This document shows positions 25,301-35,319 of a stretch of 64,000 nucleotides of DNA, piece by piece. Under the pieces are notes generated by a model. It was not told the DNA's origin. It ran no database searches and saw only the letters and a list, made by a program, of their open reading frames with translations. The stretch covers positions 4,081,001 through 4,145,000 of the forward strand of contig BSDZ01000078.1 of the NCBI GenBank assembly GCA_030268105.1, written 5' to 3'. The position numbers and the translations under genes were made by a program. The stretch comes from Volvox africanus. Taxonomy: Eukaryota > Chlorophyta > Chlorophyceae > Chlamydomonadales > Volvocaceae. How positions within the stretch are numbered: position 1 is the first letter of the stretch; the number at the start of each line of letters is the position of its first letter.

Positions 25301-25975
25301 GGTGCCGTGCGGCACCATCTCTGGCGGCAGCTCTGCAAAGCTCGTGGCCAATGCATTTTCCATCGCATTCGGCAACCCTATAGCTAGCCCTGCTACCATG
25401 GTCGCTCTTGCGGTCGTGTCCGTCCTGGTACTTGCTGACGCCGCCGCAGTCGTCACCATCGCTGCAGACGCGCCGGCCATGTCAATCATCGTCGCAGTAG
25501 GAAGCTCCATTACTGTATCCGAGTCCATCTCCATCACTGTAGCTGAAGGCGCCACAGCCGTTGTCGTTGTTGTCGTCAACGTCGTCGTCGCGGTCGCTGT
25601 CACCGTAGCCGCCCCCACAGCATTGTGAGTGAGCAGATCTGTGCACACACACACACCGCTGCCTGGTTGTGGAGGCTGCGGGTAGTGATATCGAGCTGAT
25701 GATGCAGCACTATTGGGCAGGGTTGTGGTAATGGTTGTGGCAGCTGCCGGTACCATCGGGGTGGTGATTGCGGTGGCAGTGGGGACGACGGTGGCGGCGG
25801 CGGTGGGGCCGTCCTCGCCGTTGCAAGCATTTAACCTGGTTACTGTGTCACAATCACCCGAAACAGTAGTCCTGCCAGCAGCAGCGTCATCCGGCGAGTT
25901 AGCAGCTGGAGGGGCCCCGGCGACTGGGACGACAGCGGAGAGCGCCTGTGCGGACCAGTAAGTAATAAGAGCCAT
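17760..25975 (-). CDS. Large double-AP2-domain transcription factor (AINTEGUMENTA-type)
   Basis: Exons (minus): 25975-23578, 23100-22203, 21933-21747, 21191-21000, 20688-20565, 20321-19657, 19097-17760; phases agree, giving about 1,933 residues. AP2 repeat 1 (about residues 1092-1165) is assembled from three exons: [43 protein letters not shown] and [15 protein letters not shown]. It has the roughly 10-residue insertion typical of ANT-type R1. The conserved linker ([17 protein letters not shown]) leads to repeat 2 (about 1199-1265: [45 protein letters not shown]). AP2 domains bind DNA in the nucleus. The remaining about 90% is low complexity: poly-Gln, Ala/Thr-rich N-terminus, and a Gly-rich C-terminal exon (18.0-18.16 kb). 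The first Met used here (25975) may be false. It lies in what looks like a 3' splice site (GTCCGCACAG, acceptor before 25945), and an upstream exon at 27449-27159 joins there in frame. The 19657/19097 junction is the least certain. Confidence 0.85.
19226..19321. repeat. (GACA)n followed by (TATC)n microsatellite
   Basis: Four GACA units then about twenty TATC units, in the last intron of the AP2 gene. More TA/CA repeats follow to about 19450. Confidence 0.95.
20472..20534. repeat. (TATAG)n pentanucleotide array
   Basis: About twelve exact units in the AP2 intron between exons 20565 and 20321. The same unit forms a much longer array at 57.47 kb in the giant gene. Confidence 0.95.
23166..23191. 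repeat. (GA)n microsatellite
   Basis: GA dinucleotides with one GTGA interruption in the first intron of the AP2 model. Confidence 0.85.
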
Positions 25976-26286
25976 CTACGTGAGATAGATAGAGGACGAC
26001 AGCGGCCGCGCAGCACATAGATAATAATAATATCTGGAAGTGTTTATTTGTTTATTTCGGAATGATACGGCGTGTGTACTTCCTTACAGAAGGGGTGTTG
26101 TATCTCTATATCGTATTATCACCCCAACTAACAGCAACTGCCTAATCGGGGGATGTCCACGAGCCAGATTGCTTGTCATCCTCCCGAACAGGATATCACC
26201 CATAGACATCCCAGGATATTACAGGCGGCGGGTGTGGGGTCCCGCAGCATCTATACATCCACACACAACGTAGTATATGAATATGT

Positions 26287-26350
26287 ATTTATATTCTACA
26301 CTTATACACTATATATATATATATATTGTGTATATGTGTAGAATATAAAT
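26287..26350. repeat. Long AT-rich inverted repeat (hairpin/cruciform)
   Basis: The 15-base arm ATTTATATTCTACAC is matched exactly by GTGTAGAATATAAAT. A further near-perfect inner stem surrounds a TA loop. It lies in the probable first intron (or 5' flank) of the AP2 gene. Confidence 0.8.
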
Positions 26351-26763
26351 ATATATATATATATATATCACTGCTATAGCTGCCTACGGAACAGCAGGCC
26401 CCTCCCCGCCTTGCTACACACGCACATATCTAGCGGCCTAGCTAACAGCAGACAGCTAGGCAGCAGGGTAGTCAGCGGGCTCGCTCAGAGCAGAAATGCC
26501 GTGATAGGTAGATAAACAGGATAAGGTGCGTGTTCGCTTGAAATGATGATGCCATTTTGCGTGCAACAAGTCGTTTGATTATGATAAAATATCATGAAAT
26601 GTATGTGGAGGATGAACGTGATAATGAGCGAGCGAGGGGTCAGCCTCCGCCCGCTAGCAACATATATATATGCGGCGGAACCTACCGTTTGTAAGACCAC
26701 CCGCAATTAAGGTTCTCGTATTTACGTGGAAACTTAACTTCCCTAAACGTACATTCGTATATG

Positions 26764-26800
<37 letters not shown>

Positions 26801-27158
26801 ATTATAACCTGTACTAAAATTCTGCAACACGCGCAAGCAGCTTGCCGATCGCGAGCGAGGCATGCAGCTAGCGAACAGGACGACTAATAAAATCCTGCCT
26901 GCGAGCGAGCCAGCGTGTACAAAACAAAACTAACATGCAAAATATTTTTTCATAGATCTTTTGTTCCATTCAAGTTTATTTGCTTATTGCAATCCTAAGC
27001 AAGCGACTTCTGCGGAGCTAATGACGACACCGCCTCATGCTCGCCACCCGATCGATGCATGTGTATATGTAGTCCAGACCCAACCCCAGATCCGTTGCGA
27101 CGAACAAGCAGGCCAGCAATCACAATGATGATCATTGCAAATGGCTACTACCGCTCAC

Positions 27159-27449
27159 CGTGTGACCTACCGCGTGGCCAGCGAGGGGCGGCAACTGCGG
27201 CGTCGATGCCTTCATCATCATTATGGGCGGCAAGAACTGCTGCTGCTGCTGCTGCGGTTGGAGCAAGGAACAGTCTGCCGCCAAGTTTACGAGCCCGGAC
27301 TTCGACAATTGTTCGTGAAGGCGCTTGAGCGTCTTCACGGAGGCACTGGTCACAACGGCGGCTTCTTCATCTAGGGCCTGCTGGGTACTGCCTAGTGACG
27401 CTGCAGCCGCTGCCTCGTGCTGCGTCATGAGCGTCGGACCGAGAAACAT
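27159..27449 (-). CDS. Candidate first coding exon of the AP2 gene
   Basis: From ATG at 27449 the frame reads MFLGPTLMTQHEAAAAASLG, a probable helix (VKTLKRLHEQLSKSGLVNLA) and a poly-Gln run. It reaches a GTGAGC donor after 27159 (an alternative GTAGGT donor follows 27171). Both donors are phase 0 and fit the phase-0 acceptor before 25945 of the AP2 gene, which would make a protein of about 2,020 residues. The Gln-rich, Ala-rich style matches the AP2 exons. The longer open frame around it includes a GATA microsatellite translated as Ile-Tyr-Leu-Ser repeats, which is not coding. No domain is recognised; the assignment is inference. Confidence 0.42.
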
Positions 27450-27477
27450 GCTTGTCGGTTTAATTCCACGCAGCACC

Positions 27478-27479
<2 letters not shown>

Positions 27480-27524
<45 letters not shown>
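27480..27524. repeat. (GATA)n microsatellite
   Basis: Eleven uninterrupted units upstream of the candidate AP2 first exon. Confidence 0.95.
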
Positions 27525-27710
27525 CAGCAGCTTGCTAGCGTGCGTGTATAGTAGCAGCAGATAGATTGACCAGTAGGCCCAAAAGCGCAAGCACGCACGC
27601 CCTCGCTCGTAGGCCACGCCGCAAACTGCTTGTCCAGTCAAACTAACCAAACCAGGTAGCAGCAGATTCACACATATGAATAGTTATACATGATCAAGGA
27701 AGGCAAGGAT

Positions 27711-27738
27711 ACGGGCGGGGCGGGGCGGGGCGGGGCGG
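27711..27738. repeat. (GGGCG)n array
   Basis: Five tandem GGGCG units, about 260 bases upstream of the candidate AP2 start codon. They could be a promoter G-rich element, or a simple repeat only. Confidence 0.8.
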
Positions 27739-28838
27739 CTCATTTCTGGAAATCCAGTCATTTCCGCTCTACGTGCGCAGTCGCAAGCAAGTAATAAGCA
27801 AGCAAGGCGGGCATCGCGTATCTATCAGTGGTACGCACATATACATGTAGCTGTGTATTTTGCTTTCATGCAAGCAAGCAACGATCGACGAAGCGTTCAT
27901 TCCATGCATGGGAAGGTCGCTCGCAAATAAACACATAATATGCAGATCGGCATTGATATGCAATAATGCAAGAACATAATAACCGCATGCATGCAGTATG
28001 TATATATTGACGTTATCACTTTATCTCAAACAGGCAGGTGATCATCCACGGCGATGAATTCCTTGCTTTACTTGGCCGCAGGCGCACGGTCCTGCGTCAC
28101 GATAATAATTTGCCGCTGGTGATGAAGCACGCACATACCCCGAACGATGGCGCACATACTTAACTTGATTGAAGCACATGCGTGGATACATCGATATCTC
28201 ATTCATCTCGCCCAAAAAAATATCTCAGAAATATTTTTCAAGTAATAATGAAGACAATGCATGTTTGCATATATACATACCTGATCCGTATGTAGGATTT
28301 GATGCGTGCGTGGATGGCCCTCGATCTATAGCTAGTCGCTCGCTCGGCTCAATTCATTATTTGCCATTACTTTCCTGTGCGTTTGTTCGATTCTGCACTA
28401 CTAAACGAACCTGCCCCAGTGAGCGTGAGTAAGTGCGCGGCAAGCAAATAAAGCCGCTTCAAAACGCGATCTACATCGACTTGCAGCAGATTATAGTCAA
28501 TCAGTAGTAACCAGCAGCGAGTGCAAAGCCTTTTGCACTCGAGGCAGGCATAGCAGTCAACGAAGGTCGCCGACGGAGGGTCCTTTCAACACGACAGAGG
28601 GTGCACCCTGTTGGTGACCTGACGCGACAGCTGACAGAGATCGATAGACCGTTTATACGACGTCATCGCTCGTCACCCCTGGCTGGAGGCAGATGGCATG
28701 GGACACGTCCAAGCATTATTGCATATTTAATCAGAAGCTGATTGCAAGGGTCATCTTGCTTCGAATCGTCCACTTTGGTAGTTGCATTGTCGTGCGTGCA
28801 ACTTCTCCATCGGGCGGCAGCAGGAGGCGTCATTAAAT

Positions 28839-28893
28839 GTCTATATATAGATATAGATATAGATGTAGATATAGATATAGATATAGATAGATA
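28839..28893. repeat. (ATATAG)n hexanucleotide array
   Basis: About eight ATATAG units, one with a G substitution. Confidence 0.85.
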
Positions 28894-28964
28894 TACAGGA
28901 CATATACGTAACAGAACACATATAACTTTATATTTATATTTATATATTGCTGTGCTTCACGCCG

Positions 28965-29111
28965 GCGGAGATAGCGGCCATCACCGCTGCCGATCACGCT
29001 CACAAAGGTGGTAGGCGAGGCCCAGGTGTTGGTGGATCAGCTCCGGTCACCTTGGTGGGCGCACCGCATGCAATCTTGACCACAGCAGGGCAGGCAGTAG
29101 CAGCAGCATGA
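28965..29111 (+). other. Coding-like GC-rich island, unassigned
   Basis: The plus frame EIAAITAADHAHKG onwards to AGQAVAAA and a TGA stop has codon use like a C-terminal exon, but no clear acceptor or partner exon was found. The opposite strand is also open. It may be a fragment of an unrecognised gene. Confidence 0.2.
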
Positions 29112-29799
29112 GCTATTTTGCCTCCGTCACATCCAGGGTGGCGTCCGCAGTTAGTTGCCTAACGCACCCTGCGCATGCCGCTGGAAGCGGGGTGCCGCAG
29201 CCTTCGTTTGGACAACGCCCTAACCAAGCTTCTAAACTAGGTTTGTTGATTTATGTGTGGACTCAGGTACTCTCCTGTCTGTGCAGAGTCGTCGGTTAGG
29301 AGCAATCTCTCTGTGTTGCACCAGCGGAAGAAAGTTATAATGTCTGTATCTCAGGAACAACGAATAGAGACCATCGAGACTTTCAAGCGCATGTGGCATG
29401 GCTGTTGTAGGACACGTCAACAGTGCACCAAACGGAACGGTAAAGCCAGACGGGGTAAAGCGGGGTACTTCTCGTACATTTGACTTGCCTTGGCTGTTGA
29501 TGTTGGACATTCACGTATACTATTGATCCTGCCTTGATTCGTTAGAATGGATTCGGTCGTGATTTAAGATGATGAGGCATTTTTCTCCCTTTTGCATGGA
29601 CATCAGGTGGAATTTTAATTCCTCTGGCAAGTTGTGTGTTTAATTCCTCTCAGTGCACGGTATTCCGCAGCGGGTGCTGCAAAAAAAACGCGTCGGATCC
29701 GTTGGTTCTTAGGTTATTGTGTCTGCTTCGTACAATTCCGGGAATATCCATTTCCCCAAGTTAAGCTCAGTGTTAGGGGAATACAACTTCCTGTATATG

Positions 29800-29830
<31 letters not shown>

Positions 29831-29850
29831 ACATATACATACATATATGT

Positions 29851-29968
29851 ATTTTCGGAGAAGTCGGCATGGGAGACTGGATGAGGGTGCCCCGAAACAC
29901 CGGGGAAGGTAGGGACTGCCAGGTTAGTGGCCACGGGTGATGTACCCCCCTATCCTACACACATATAT
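29851..29968 (+). mobile_element. Dispersed SINE-like repeat, 5'-truncated copy
   Basis: Carries only the 3' third of the element (from TTTCGGAGAAGTCGGCATGG to CCTATCCTACACACAT). It is nearly identical to the copy at 30170-30520 and is flanked on both sides by TA/AC-rich simple sequence. Truncation at the 5' end with a shared 3' end is what target-primed reverse transcription leaves. Confidence 0.75.
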
Positions 29969-30169
29969 GCGTGAGTGCATGATGATGCGTTGATCCTACT
30001 TGCTTACGTAACGACGATCACGATTATTGATAAGGCACGCAATAATAAAGTTCTCATCAGTTCTTTGCTTTGGAAAATGCGTTATATTTGGCTGCGCTTG
30101 TCAGCGACGCCTCCTGCTGCCGCAAGGATGGATCGAAAAGTTACACGAAGGACATATATACACATATAC

Positions 30170-30520
30170 CGTGTTCAGGCACGACTGTTATGGCACGACT
30201 AATTTGCCCCTGGAGTTCCAGGATCTACCCCTACCGAGAGCGGGCCAAAGACCCAAACGATAAGGGCAGGGTGCCCCCATGTCGATGGACGATGTCGACC
30301 CCAATTATAGTGACCTGCGAGCTGACCAGTAGCGGAGTTGACGCCTTAGTTGATTCGGCAGATTCCGCTGGGTGCTGGTGGTGGGTGCTGAACCTGGGAA
30401 AATCACTGATTTCGGAGAAGTCGGCATGGGAGACTGGATGAGGGTGCCCCGAAACACCGGGGAAGGTAGGGACTGCCAGGTTAGTGGCCACGGGTGATGT
30501 ACCCCCTATCCTACACACAT
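30170..30520 (+). mobile_element. Dispersed SINE-like repeat, full reference copy
   Basis: About 351 bases from GTGTTCAGGCACGACTG to CCCTATCCTACACACAT. It is matched almost base for base, inverted, at 58785-59136, and is flanked by TATATA/ACATAT simple repeats. No open reading frame or terminal inverted repeat is seen. A non-autonomous retroposon is the best guess. I found no convincing tRNA-type A and B boxes. Confidence 0.75.
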
Positions 30521-30699
30521 ACATATACATACAAAGATACACACACATATATGAATGCACATATATACATACACGTTGATCGCACTTGCTTTATTATGCA
30601 TTTGTTTGTTTGCGAGCGACTGCTGATGGTGTCGATCGGCTCTCTGCTGGCAGGACCAACATACACACAAACTGACTGAGGGCGGATTAAAATCCCTCC

Positions 30700-30970
30700 A
30701 CTGGTTGAGGGTGGACGTGCCCCCCCATGTTGATGGACGGTGAGGACCTCTGTTAATATAGTGGAATTAATTAAGGCCGCCGTTGATCCGGCAGATTTCA
30801 CTGGATGCTAGTGGCGGGTGCTGAACCCGGGAAAATCATTAATTTCGGAGAAGCCAACATGGGTGAACGGATGAGGGTGGCCCAAAATGCAGGGAAAGGT
30901 AGGGACTGCCTGGTAGTGGCCACGGGTGAAGAAAATAAAGCCCCTTATCCCCTCCGACGCACCTACCTAT
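30700..30970 (+). mobile_element. Dispersed SINE-like repeat, diverged copy
   Basis: Recognisable blocks (GTTGATGGACGGTGAGGAC, GGTGCTGAACCCGGGAAAAT, GGCCACGGGTGA) occur in the same order as in the reference copy, with many substitutions and a different 3' tail. It represents an older insertion or a second subfamily. Confidence 0.6.
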
Positions 30971-31170
30971 ACATGTCAAAGAAATGCTAGTAACTGGCAC
31001 GATAGATCAAAATAAATGCACGATCAAATAAATCCCTGCCTATTGATGATGGCGTATGACGACCGCGCATGCATGCAAGCGCCTTTCATAGCCTCCTCCG
31101 CTCCGTCCATCCCAACCTGTACTCGCTCATCAGTAATGATAACCTCCTCATCATCATCATGCTTTGTCAT

Positions 31171-32517
31171 CTAGTCATCGCACTGTTCCAGCAGCATCCG
31201 GGCCAACTCGATGTCGCAAGTCTTAACAATGGCCAGGCGGTTTAGTACCGTTGCCAGTCGCGCCGCGAGCTGGTGCTTGCACTGCACCACCGGCCGATAA
31301 GCAGGATCACGGCAGCACATGCACTTATTAAGCAATCACGTGTGATGATCAGCAATCGAGGAACGTATGCATGTAGGTAAGGCTGCTGGCTGTTCAAATA
31401 GCCACATATATGGCACACCGCATTAGCTATTGAGTCTTCTTCTTTGCTATTCGTTTGTAAATCCAGATGGAGCTGATCGATCCCGGCTGGGTTCGGTGAT
31501 TATTAGGCAGCAGCTAGTTTGGTCCGACTTGGGTCAGAGCCCATTCTTCAGACAGAGCGGGTTTGCCCATCCAGATAAGATGCCTATCTAGCACCCAGTC
31601 CCCATGCAGCAGCAGCTCCCCAAGGCGTATGCATCCTACTGCCTGCATGGCCCCAAGGTAGTCCGATGATACATCATCCTTGATACGCCGGACTCGCCAT
31701 AGATAGTGCGGCCCCGCCCCTCTTGAACCATTTTGGTATATCATAGTCGTCGTCGTCCCCTGCCGGCCCGTCCGGCACAAAAGTACTCACGCACACCGCC
31801 TCGCTGCGGCCCACGACGTCGAACTGGAAGGACTGACAGGAGCAGAAGTGCGCCGGGAATACCAGGTACTGGTCAGCGGGCCGCCGCCCGGGCACCTGCA
31901 GAGCAGTGTGGTCGCCACCATAGGTAAGGGACAAACAAAGCCTCAGGCAATCAATACCTGTAAGCTGAGGCTGAAAGAGGAGTCGCAAGTGTGTAAGGAT
32001 GACAAAAACTGACGATTATTATAACGAGAGACGGCTTCCAAGTCGATAGTAAAATTTCTCGTATATGTATATGGGACGACATGATGAGTTCATTAGAAAG
32101 CCTACACACTGGGACTGGGGTGTGTACCTGTCCCCCGTAACAATTTAAGGAAGGCTTACCCTGCATGCATTGAGTCATGCATGCGTGACGGACTAATGCC
32201 CTGCGTAGACAAGCAACTACGCACACATGTAATGCGTGCAGGCTGCCTAGCTGCGTGAATGTGTGCTGTTATAAAGTGAGCAAGTTCAGCCCATACCATA
32301 CCTTATAAAGCGTCCGGCCTGTCCGCTCCCCGACGAAGCACATGATGCCACCATTGTCCACTACCTCGAGCGCCTTTGTGAAATTCTTGCCGTACAGCAT
32401 ATGCAGGCTAGCAGCAAGACATCCGACAGCAAGACATCAAACATATTATCATGGAGGGAATGCAAAGACACATGGTAAGACCCACCTGGCCAGCGTTTCA
32501 TCAGGTACTGCTGCCAT
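31171..32517 (-). CDS. SWS1: SWS1/ZSWIM7 homologue, SWIM zinc-finger protein
   Basis: Exons (minus): 32517-32486, 32407-32302, 31895-31791, 31281-31171. They give 117 residues, with phases 2, 0, 0. Exon 2 encodes LYGKNFTKALEVVDNGG, the family's N-terminal helix. Exon 3 has QYLVFPAHFCSCQSFQFDVV, and exon 4 starts CKHQLAARLATVLNRLAIVK. Together they form the SWIM finger CxC-x(n)-CxH (CSC ... CKH), cut by an intron right before the second half. The sequence ends in a short acidic tail (EQCDD). In yeast and animals SWS1/ZSWIM7 pairs with a Rad51 paralogue (Shu complex) to promote Rad51 filament assembly in homologous recombination and meiosis; the same role in the alga's nucleus is inferred. The length is slightly below animal ZSWIM7 (about 140). 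The first exon is only 32 bases (MAAVPDETLA); its ATG was chosen because it is the only one giving the right phase. Confidence 0.9.
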
Positions 32518-35319
32518 GAGTTTGGCGGAAGTTATGGCACTCGTCAGCAAATATCGCTCGTGACGATGTAAAGAAACATGCTGAGAATAAGGATACGACC
32601 CTTACTTTCAGAGTTAGGATTTTGACCTATCAAATTTTGAAGGTCCGCGAAACAAGCGTCACCAGCTCTAGCAACGAAGCAAAGTTATCTCCATAACAAA
32701 AATCATCATTTATGACTTGTGCATTCATTCCTTACTTCGCGATTGAGAGCGGCTTTGAAATGGTTTGTGAAGGTGAATCCATTATAACATGACTTCGCCG
32801 GTTGCCGGTCCAAGCGTAGCAAGGCTGGATAAGTATTGAAAATCTTCAAAAGTCGTAGCTAATTCAGTTTCCTTGTTGTCGTTTCCGTACCTTCGTGAAC
32901 GACATTGCCCCACGGTTCATATTCGAACGTTTTGTTGTGCATGTCTGTCGCTAAGCACCGGTTGTGCCTCTTAAAAATTACTCAAACATTATACGTGAGG
33001 TACTTGCTCTGTACTTTCATGTGTGTGTCCCTGTGTGTCCAGCCTTCCCAGGCGTGCTTCGCTAAAGAGCGGCTGACGTTTGTCACTCTTCAATTCGACG
33101 AAAGAGAAGTGTCTTCCCCTAGCGTAAACGCAACTGCAATGCCAGTTGTGGGGCGCACCCAAAACCTCCTGGAAACGGAAAGACGCTCCTAAACCCCAAC
33201 CCATAGGGCCCGGCAGGCTTCCCAGCCGCGCAGGGAGGGAGAAGCTTAAATTTGCGGGCCCTAGAATCATCTGGATATCCGCAAGGAAGTACCACAAAGC
33301 TTCTGTATTCTACATGCATGGCAGAGGCTTCATAAGGCATGTGGGTTTGTTGGTAGGTCGGCTGCACCGTGGGTTGTGGATGTGGGTTTGGGTTTGGGGT
33401 TGAAATATACCATATTCTTGCGGAAACCTTCCTTAGAAACACTTAGACCTGACCACTCTCTACGGGTAACATTTCGTACGGGTTCCTCCACCCTTTTTGC
33501 CGCTTCAGCTTCACCTTATACCGCAACGCGCACGTACCTCTGGACGTGGCCGTTAAACACACGCACTCAAACACACACGCACCCCCGTCCACACCATCCG
33601 GCACTCTGCTAATTCCTCGCGATATACGGAGATGTTCGAAACGCAAGTTCCAAATAGCTCGGGGGCGCATCATGGATTTTGACATATATGTCGCGGACGC
33701 TTATGAGATCACAACCAAGCAGGCAGCTAATGGTAGAGGAGGCTCTGGCCAAGCTTGATTGAAACGCTGTCCTGCTCCAGTGCACAACATACCATCAAAA
33801 CTCGCCAGACACCAAATTTGTGTACGGATTCTGAAACAGAAGATACGGCATCCGCGATGCCTTACTCCCAGAGTGATGACACTGAAGGAACGGAATCGAT
33901 AATTAAATACAAAATGCAATAGGAACTTTGCAGTTTCCTTTCCGTACAGCATAACGCGGGCAAATGAGAAATCAGCAAACCAATGCATGTGATACTAGAG
34001 CACGCAGCTAACGCTAACGCTTCATCACCTCGGTTGGCTACTTATACTCTGCTGCACATGCTGGAGCATGCGTCAAGGAGGGCTGCAACGTACATAAATA
34101 GCGACCAAACCCGACAAACAATAGAAGCTGTCCGGCATGCCGAAAACCGTCCGCGCCACCCGCGTCTCCTGCCGCGTCTCCTCGCAGGCACATCGATCGA
34201 CACCAGGACGACCTCTCCATAACGCAATAAAATATCCATGCCCTGGAGAGAACATGGGCGGACCCTTGCTGGGCGGTGAGATGGGGGATGATGCGCACTC
34301 AAATGCAAAGAAAACAGGAGACGTAAAGCTGCCAGCCGTCCAGACTTACACAGCAGACACGTGAACGAGAAGACAACCTCATGTCACCTCGTCACGTCCG
34401 AACTAAAGAATCTTTCGAGGCCCCTGACCCTCATGAGCTTGACAACAACTAACGAAACGCGGGCGCTTGCTTGTAGAATGAAAACCCCAGCCCACTTCTG
34501 CACCTGCTGCCTGTGGCCGCGAGGAAGGAGAAACCACACGTAGGTGGTGGAAGGTGAGGTGACACCACTGCGCTGCATGAAATAACTCTTTAATGCTACG
34601 GAGGACTGACCTTCCCGTCCTCACGTACACACGGATATATTGTGATCGCAAGTTGCTCTTTTTCCGTGTGTCGCTGTTCTTCCAAGCCGCAATTAGCAAA
34701 ATCTAGCATTTTGGCGGTGGCCCCTGCGTACGTAGACACTCATGCTCGCACGCAGCGGGCAGCCCGACTTATGGTTTTAGTCCCAGGGCAACTCTGTTTG
34801 GTCCGTAATGGATAACTGGATGCTGAAGCCTTAGGCCTTTGCCGGCTGCTCCGGCACTCACACCGGGCACTCAGGCGCACACGTAAGGCGCATGCTTGGC
34901 TTCTAATCGTGGCTGTTGGTCCGTTCTGTACCTGTAACCCCATCCCTCCGGGGGCCACTCCCAAGCACCTCGACATGCAAGTGGTTTTTATGGTGCTGTC
35001 GATCCGGGTATAGGCACACGCTTTCTGTGAAAGCAACGCTGTCTGATCGGGTGGGTTTCCGTGGACCCTTGGCACAATTGCTTATCGACCAGTTTCCACT
35101 GAGGGAGCACAATTAAGAGGGAATTAAGAGCCTGCGCAATCCTGCGCTCCATGCCTTGAACCTCACCACCCAGATATTTGACGCGAAGTAAGTTATGAGA
35201 GTTTACCGCAGCGGCCTCTCCGACGTGGTAGTGCGGGTAGCCAGGTTCAATGGGACCCAATCATGGAGCACCCGCGGTCGTGCACTTGGATTGCAAAGCG
35301 GAAGGGCTTACTAATTCCA
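32518..35319. other. Intergenic region, no gene recognised
   Basis: It lies between the SWS1 start and the stop of the retropepsin gene. Open frames are short and match nothing I know. The left side is the SWS1 promoter/5' UTR and the right side the retropepsin 3' UTR. A minus frame at 35260-34988 follows the retropepsin stop closely but has no recognisable domain. Confidence 0.45.

Larger units (their letters stand above)
27450..31170. other. Repeat-rich region between the AP2 and SWS1 genes
   Basis: No recognised gene. It holds microsatellites (GATA 27480-27524, GGGCG 27711-27738, ATATAG 28839-28893, TA near 29.8 kb) and three copies of the dispersed repeat. There is also one GC-rich coding-like island (28965-29111). 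The left part should be AP2 promoter/5' UTR and the right part the SWS1 3' UTR. Confidence 0.5.

Noticed and set aside
27450..27671. N-terminal extension of the 27-kb minus-strand open frame
   Set aside because: It runs through the GATA microsatellite, giving Ile-Tyr-Leu-Ser repeats. Only the part from 27449 down looks coding.
28740..29012. Plus-strand open frame with Asp-Ile-Asp-Ile repeats
   Set aside because: It is a translation of the ATATAG microsatellite. Only the GC-rich island after 28965 has any coding character.
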